Part shown: one piece after another, positions 6,724 to 9,765 of the stretch | Layout: every line of letters starts with the position of its first letter | Numbering within the stretch: the stretch's first letter is position 1 | NCBI GenBank assembly: GCA_020025735.1 | Contig: JAHHRP010000068.1 | Span: 1 to 9,765, forward strand | DNA length: 9,765 bases | Direction: 5' to 3' | Origin: Evtepia sp. | GTDB lineage: Bacteria > Bacillota > Clostridia > Oscillospirales > Oscillospiraceae | Position numbers and translations under genes: made by a program | The notes under the pieces: generated by a model | The model's database searches: none | What the model was told of the DNA's origin: nothing | What the model saw: the letters and a program-made list of their open reading frames with translations, nothing else

Positions 6724-7637
6724 GTGTGCTAATCCTTCAGGCCCCCGCAAAAATCAACCTCACCTTAGACATTTTGGGGACCCGGCCTGACGGCTATCAC
6801 GAGATGGAAATGGTGATGCAATCCGTTTCCCTCTGTGACCAGCTCTCCCTCAATCTTGGGTTTCCTGGTGGGGTCAGAGCGGAATCCGGCCTGCGTTTTC
6901 TCCCCAATGATAAAAGCAATCTGGCTGTCGCTGCTGCGTTGGCCTTTCGCCGTGCCACCGGTCAAACGTGGAAGGATCTTCGGATTTCGATTGAAAAAAA
7001 AATCCCCGTTTGTGCAGGGACTGCTGGGGGCAGCAGCGATGCCGCTGCCGTGCTGCGGGGCCTCAACCACCTTACCAACGCAGGTCTAAATCCAGAGGAA
7101 CTGGCTCAAATCGGTGCTGAGGTAGGATCTGACGTTCCTTATTGTGTTTTAGGGACCACTGCCCTTGTGAAAGGACGAGGAGAAGTTTTGACCCAACTGC
7201 CCACAGTACCTCCCTGTTGGATCTTACTTTGCAAGCCTCACTTTTCCATTTCTACCCCTGCCTTGTTTCGAGAATGGGACCGGAAAAAGAAGCACCTGCG
7301 GCCAGACACCAAGGGGATTCTAACTGCCTTAGAACATGGCGATCTATTGGGCATTGCACAGCGGATGTTCAATGTCTTTGAAGCTGCCTTGCCCCAGCAT
7401 CAGCACCGGGAGATTGAATCGATCAAAAACACCATGATCCAAAGTGGAGCACTAGGCGCTGCTATGAGCGGTAGTGGTCCCACTGTCTTTGGTCTCTTTT
7501 CCCAGGAGGAACTGGCTCGTCGAGCTCAGCAGTTCCTAGAAGCGAGCCAAGAGGCTGTCTTTCTGACTACGCCACTCTCTGCTCCGCCATCCCCTGTGAT
7601 TGAATTGGACCAAACAAATTGTTCGTTCTCTGTATAA
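6720..7637 (+). CDS. ispE: 4-diphosphocytidyl-2-C-methyl-D-erythritol kinase IspE
   Basis: 305 residues of the GHMP kinase family. It phosphorylates CDP-methylerythritol in the MEP route to isoprenoid precursors. Seen: APAKINLTLDI with catalytic Lys11, substrate contact DGYHEM (24-29), ATP-binding glycine loop CAGTAGGSSDAAA (98-110), catalytic Asp138 in GSDVPYC, and the C-terminal glycine motif GAAMSGSGPTVFGLF (246-260). Start is GTG at 6720, overlapping the preceding stop as GTGA; a GGAGG lies 14 nt upstream, rather far, so coupling to the DUF1015 gene probably drives initiation. A second GTG two codons later is less likely. It is last gene of the hemW operon and ends right at the hairpin before spoIIR. 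Its TAA overlaps the candidate sigma-F -35 (GTATA). Confidence 0.96.
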   Translation: MSVLILQAPAKINLTLDILGTRPDGYHEMEMVMQSVSLCDQLSLNLGFPGGVRAESGLRFLPNDKSNLAVAAALAFRRATGQTWKDLRISIEKKIPVCAGTAGGSSDAAAVLRGLNHLTNAGLNPEELAQIGAEVGSDVPYCVLGTTALVKGRGEVLTQLPTVPPCWILLCKPHFSISTPALFREWDRKKKHLRPDTKGILTALEHGDLLGIAQRMFNVFEAALPQHQHREIESIKNTMIQSGALGAAMSGSGPTVFGLFSQEELARRAQQFLEASQEAVFLTTPLSAPPSPVIELDQTNCSFSV

Positions 7638-7661
7638 AATTCAAAAACACCGTCCATACTT
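7632..7661 (+). promoter_or_regulatory. Candidate sigma-F promoter of spoIIR
   Basis: GTATA (7632-7636), 15-bp spacer, GTCCATACTT (7652-7661). This fits the Bacillus sigma-F pattern (G-Y-W-T-A, about 15-16 bp, then GGNNANANT) at the -35 and at the G, A, A and T positions of the -10, with T for the second G. spoIIR is a known sigma-F gene in Bacillus. The -35 overlaps the ispE stop codon and the -10 lies in the 5' arm of the hairpin. Inference from pattern only. Confidence 0.5.
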
Positions 7662-7690
7662 TCGGAAACTAAGAAAGTGGACGGTGTTTT
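7644..7690 (+). terminator. Hairpin terminator of the hemW-ispE operon, abutting spoIIR
   Basis: Perfect 13-bp stem AAAACACCGTCCA (7644-7656) / TGGACGGTGTTTT (7678-7690), continued after a 2-nt bulge (TA) by CTTTC (7659-7663) / GAAAG (7673-7677), with a 9-nt loop. The 3' arm supplies the only U-run (TTTT), with A-rich sequence on the 5' side, so it may act in both directions. It begins 7 bp after the ispE stop and ends 2 bp before the spoIIR ATG. Confidence 0.8.
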
Positions 7691-7692
7691 CA

Positions 7693-8322
7693 ATGCGATA
7701 TTTTCCAGTTCCTTCCTTTTCCTGGCGACGCCTGGTAGCTCTGTTGGCTGCTGGTTTGGTCTGTACTGCGCTCTGGGCAGAAGCCGCACAGACGCAACTG
7801 GCAGACCATGTGATCCGCTTGCATGTCCTTGCAAACTCTGATCGTCAGGCCGATCAGACCTTGAAACTGCAAGTCCGAGATGCAGTTTTAAAAAAAACAG
7901 ACACCCTGTTGGCTGGACAGCAAGACGCCGGTCAGGCAGCTGCTCTACTCCAGGATAACCTAGACCTCTTAACACAAACAGCCCAGGTTGAAGTATTTTC
8001 TCGTGGATATGCGTATCCAGTCGATGTGCGATTAGAAGAAACTTGGTTTCCCACACGAAACTACGAGAATATTTCCTTGCCTGCTGGCAACTATTTGGCC
8101 TTACGCGTCCTAATCGGTGAAGCTGCTGGAAAGAACTGGTGGTGTGTTGTCTTTCCTTCTCTGTGTCTTCCAGCAGTTACCGAAACTTCTCTCCAAGCAT
8201 CTGGCCTCTCCCACGGCGACTATACGCTCATTCGTGAAGAAGATCAACCCTATCATATCCGCTTTAAGGCCATCGAATGGTGGGAAACCTGCAAACACCT
8301 TCTATTTGACCAAAGCAAATAG
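7693..8322 (+). CDS. spoIIR: Stage II sporulation protein R
   Basis: 209 residues from ATG at 7693. SpoIIR is made in the forespore under sigma-F and secreted to the intermembrane space, where it triggers the protease SpoIIGA to cleave pro-sigma-E in the mother cell. Seen: N-terminal hydrophobic signal/anchor segment after WRR (about 14-31), the family signature VIRLHVLANSD (40-50) followed by DQTLKLQVRDAVL (54-66), and FPTRNYENISLPAGNYLALR (119-138), then GKNWWCVVFPSLC (146-158). The start lacks a clear Shine-Dalgarno (only a weak AAGTGG 12 nt upstream); GTG at 7684 in the same frame is an alternative. The frame is open further upstream to 7600, but that stretch overlaps ispE and the hairpin. 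No terminator is evident after it. Confidence 0.95.
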   Translation: MRYFPVPSFSWRRLVALLAAGLVCTALWAEAAQTQLADHVIRLHVLANSDRQADQTLKLQVRDAVLKKTDTLLAGQQDAGQAAALLQDNLDLLTQTAQVEVFSRGYAYPVDVRLEETWFPTRNYENISLPAGNYLALRVLIGEAAGKNWWCVVFPSLCLPAVTETSLQASGLSHGDYTLIREEDQPYHIRFKAIEWWETCKHLLFDQSK

Positions 8323-8551
8323 AACTCTTTATACAATATACAATGTCTCGTTATTGTTTCGGATCTCAAAAAACAGAAATATGAGCAGTGCACCCACGTT
8401 CAAAACCACCATAAACTGTCATTCCTGGCAATGAAAATTCGTTTCCTAGCATCACATCCTCAGATCGCTGCTTCTTTCATCCATAGTTCACCTGATTCTT
8501 TGGGCCGTAGGAGAGCCTCCTTTCGATCCATAAAAATCTATCGAGATGGTA

Positions 8552-8580
8552 TTGCATTTCCCATGGCATCGTGTTACAAT
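8552..8580 (+). promoter_or_regulatory. Promoter of the TetR-family gene
   Basis: -35 TTGCAT (8552-8557), 17-bp spacer, -10 TACAAT (8575-8580, 5/6) preceded by TGT, an extended -10. Predicted transcription start is about 8587, inside the palindromic operator, giving a leader of about 49 nt. Confidence 0.75.
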
Positions 8581-8584
8581 CCAA

Positions 8585-8610
8585 ATTACACCGTAATATT
8601 ACAATGTAAT
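8585..8610 (+). promoter_or_regulatory. Tandem palindromic operator, likely TetR autorepression site
   Basis: Two abutting 13-bp palindromes of form ATTAC-N3-GTAAT (8585-8597 with N3=ACC, 8598-8610 with N3=AAT). A degenerate third copy (9 of 13 matches) starts at 8573 over the -10. The array covers the predicted transcription start, the usual position for a self-repressing TetR-family regulator. Binding by this TetR protein is inferred from position. Confidence 0.7.
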
Positions 8611-8623
8611 CTAAGTGTGGGAT

Positions 8624-8632
8624 GGAGGGGAG
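8624..8632 (+). promoter_or_regulatory. Ribosome binding site deciding the TetR gene start
   Basis: GGAGGGGAG; GGAGG ends 7 nt before ATG at 8636. This selects that ATG over the in-frame GTG at 8615, which has no Shine-Dalgarno. Confidence 0.85.
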
Positions 8633-8635
8633 ATC

Positions 8636-9253
8636 ATGTCGAGGGATTTTCAGCAGACCCATGAAAATCTTTTAGCCTGTGCAAAAAAGCATTTTCTAAA
8701 ATACGGCTTTGAGCGAGCCAGCATCCGAGAAATTTGCAAGGACGCCCATGTGACAAACGGAGCTTTTTACAATCACTTTGAGGACAAAGAAGCTTTGTTT
8801 GGTGCTCTTGTGGAACCGATCGTTCAAGCGGTAGCAGAAATGTATTCTAATTCTGTTGTCAGGCATTTTAAATTGGCCCAGACAGATGAATTGAAGCAAT
8901 TGTGGAAATTGTCAGAGGATACCATCTGCCAGATTATCGACTATATTTACGAACATTTCGATGAATTCAAATTGCTGCTGATGCAGTCGTCTGGCACAAA
9001 ATATGCTTCTTTTTTAGACCATGTTGTACGCTATGACGTACAGGAAACACAAAAGCTCATCGCAGAATTGAAAAAGCGCAGCGTTCCTGTACATGATTTG
9101 GAAGCAGATGAGTGGCACATGCTTGTCCATTCTTACTATTCTTCTATTGCAGAGATTGTCATGCACAATTATCCAAAAGATGCTGCACTAAAATACGCAC
9201 ATACATTGGCTGCCTTTTTCAGTTCCGGGTGGCAAACAGTTTTGGGGATTTGA
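8636..9253 (+). CDS. TetR/AcrR-family transcriptional regulator
   Basis: 205 residues, a normal TetR-family length. N-terminal DNA-binding domain: helix-turn-helix about 28-47 (ASIREICKDAHVTNGAFYNHF), followed by the conserved EDKEALFGALVE (49-60). The remainder is an all-helical ligand-binding and dimerisation domain with no assignable ligand (FDEFKLLLMQSSGTKYASFL, 108-127). It has its own promoter and a tandem palindrome over the start site, so autorepression is likely. The following ECF transporter gene is the natural regulatory target, though the terminator between them means the two are probably not a simple single transcript. Base composition is lower in GC than the genes upstream. Confidence 0.93.
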   Translation: MSRDFQQTHENLLACAKKHFLKYGFERASIREICKDAHVTNGAFYNHFEDKEALFGALVEPIVQAVAEMYSNSVVRHFKLAQTDELKQLWKLSEDTICQIIDYIYEHFDEFKLLLMQSSGTKYASFLDHVVRYDVQETQKLIAELKKRSVPVHDLEADEWHMLVHSYYSSIAEIVMHNYPKDAALKYAHTLAAFFSSGWQTVLGI

Positions 9254-9267
9254 TCCCCAAAATTTTT
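9240..9267 (+). terminator. Intrinsic terminator of the TetR gene
   Basis: Perfect 10-bp stem TTTTGGGGAT (9240-9249) / ATCCCCAAAA (9253-9262), loop TTG, followed by TTTTT (9263-9267). The stem includes the last codons and the TGA (9251-9253) of the TetR gene. Confidence 0.9.
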
Positions 9268-9315
9268 AAGCGGAGGTTAGCAGAATCTAACTATGGGAGG
9301 TGAGAAAGAATACTT

Positions 9316-9345
9316 TTGTAGATGTATGTTTGGGGGATCTATCAA
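9316..9345 (+). promoter_or_regulatory. Weak candidate promoter of the ECF component gene
   Basis: TTGTAG (9316-9321), 18-bp spacer, TATCAA (9340-9345, 4/6). Alternatively the AT-rich TATATA at 9349-9354 could act as -10, but it lacks a good -35. A promoter is expected here because a strong terminator sits just upstream. Confidence 0.3.
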
Positions 9346-9371
9346 AACTATATAGAAAGGATATTTTGAAA

Positions 9372-9765
9372 ATGAGAAACTCTAATGCATTAACAGGGAA
9401 AGACCTGATCAATGTTGGCATTTACTCTGCCATGACCCTTGCAATCTTTTTCTTCGTCGGTCTGTTGACTGCATTGCCAGTAGTATATCCATTCCTGTTC
9501 TTGATCTGGCCGATCGTTTGCGGCATCCCTATGATGCTGTATTATACAAAAATCAAGAAATTTGGAATGCTAACAATTACCGGCACCATCGGAGGAATTT
9601 TCTTCTACCTCATTGGTTATGGGTGGATTGGTTTCGTAGGCTGGTTTCTTGGCGGGCTATTGGCTGACATCGTACTCAAAATTGGCGGTCAGCAAAAATT
9701 TAAGGTAACTTCCCTGAGTTATGCCTGCTTCTGCCTTGGTATTATGGGTTGCCCTGCCAATCTTT
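9372..9765 (+). CDS. MptD/Trep_Strep-family ECF transporter S component (3' end outside window)
   Basis: 131 codons visible of a family usually near 190 residues. It begins MRNSNALTGKDLINVGIYSA and is strongly hydrophobic, with about four to five membrane segments: roughly 13-33, 37-56, 67-84, 86-102 and one starting near 115. The opening TGKDLINVGIYSAMT, the PVVYPFLFLIWPIVCGIPMM segment followed by YYTKIKKFGMLTITG, and the glycine-rich GWFLGGLLADIV are typical of the family (TIGR02185). S components bind the substrate in the membrane and pair with EcfT and ATPases, which would be expected just downstream. Substrate unknown. RBS is AAAGG (9356-9360), 11 nt before ATG. The TetR gene upstream is the probable regulator. 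Confidence 0.85.
   Translation, partial: MRNSNALTGKDLINVGIYSAMTLAIFFFVGLLTALPVVYPFLFLIWPIVCGIPMMLYYTKIKKFGMLTITGTIGGIFFYLIGYGWIGFVGWFLGGLLADIVLKIGGQQKFKVTSLSYACFCLGIMGCPANL

Larger units (their letters stand above)
8323..8635. other. AT-richer intergenic region between spoIIR and the TetR gene
   Basis: 313 bp without a convincing gene. It holds a 7-bp tandem repeat TATACAA x2 (8330-8343), a small terminator-like hairpin AGGAG-AGC-CTCCT followed by TTTC (8509-8524, weak), and in its last 85 bp the promoter and operator of the TetR gene. The only longer frame (from ATG 8431) has no RBS and no recognisable family. Confidence 0.6.

Noticed and set aside
8509..8524. AGGAG-AGC-CTCCT hairpin as terminator for spoIIR
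   Set aside because: Only 5 bp with three T residues and nearly 190 bp past the stop; too weak to call.
8431..8664. 77-codon plus-strand open frame upstream of the TetR gene
   Set aside because: It runs through the promoter, operator and start of the TetR gene, with no RBS or family resemblance.
9293..9355. 20-codon open frame (ATG to TAG) before the ECF gene
   Set aside because: Its GGAGG is about 16 nt away, the peptide has no leader-peptide signature, and it is too short to judge by composition.

Overview
The window looks like chromosomal DNA from a spore-forming member of the Clostridia (Bacillota), plausibly a gut Oscillospiraceae of the Flavonifractor/Pseudoflavonifractor type. The evidence is a stage II sporulation gene (spoIIR), strong AGGAGG-type ribosome binding sites, a likely anaerobe gene set (HemW, archaeal-type phosphoglycerate mutase homologue, MEP-pathway isoprenoid gene, ECF transporter component) and moderately high GC in the first 8.3 kb. 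The genus is an inference from gene content only.

Layout. Positions 1-1893 are on the minus strand: an RluA-family pseudouridine synthase gene followed by mutY (adenine glycosylase, cut by the window's left edge), 36 bp apart and probably co-transcribed. A 243-bp divergent intergenic region (1894-2136) separates them from a plus-strand run that fills the rest of the window. That run starts with a HemG-like flavodoxin gene ending at a strong intrinsic terminator (2701-2746). Next is a well-formed promoter (TTGCTA-17-TATAAT) driving hemW, an apgM-like gene, a DUF1015 gene and ispE. These four are tightly packed (22-bp gap, 38-bp gap, 4-bp overlap) and look like one operon. It ends at a long hairpin (7644-7690) that lies 2 bp before the spoIIR start codon and overlaps a candidate sigma-F promoter.

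After spoIIR there is a 313-bp AT-richer intergenic region. It is followed by a TetR-family regulator gene with its own extended -10 promoter and a striking tandem-palindrome operator candidate, a terminator, and the start of an MptD/Trep_Strep-type ECF transporter substrate-binding (S) component that runs off the right edge. This last module is lower in GC than the housekeeping block and looks like accessory DNA.

Functionally the left part is DNA repair and rRNA modification. The centre is metabolism: heme-linked flavodoxin and HemW, a phosphoglycerate mutase or homoserine kinase-like enzyme, a DUF1015 protein with a ParB-like motif, and isoprenoid synthesis. Then comes forespore-to-mother-cell signalling (SpoIIR), and last a regulated vitamin/metal/small-molecule importer of unknown substrate. 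No RNA genes, insertion sequences or CRISPR arrays were seen. No obviously new multi-gene system is present. The most interesting signals are the terminator/promoter overlap before spoIIR, the tandem operator before the TetR gene, and the uncharacterised DUF1015 and ECF genes.
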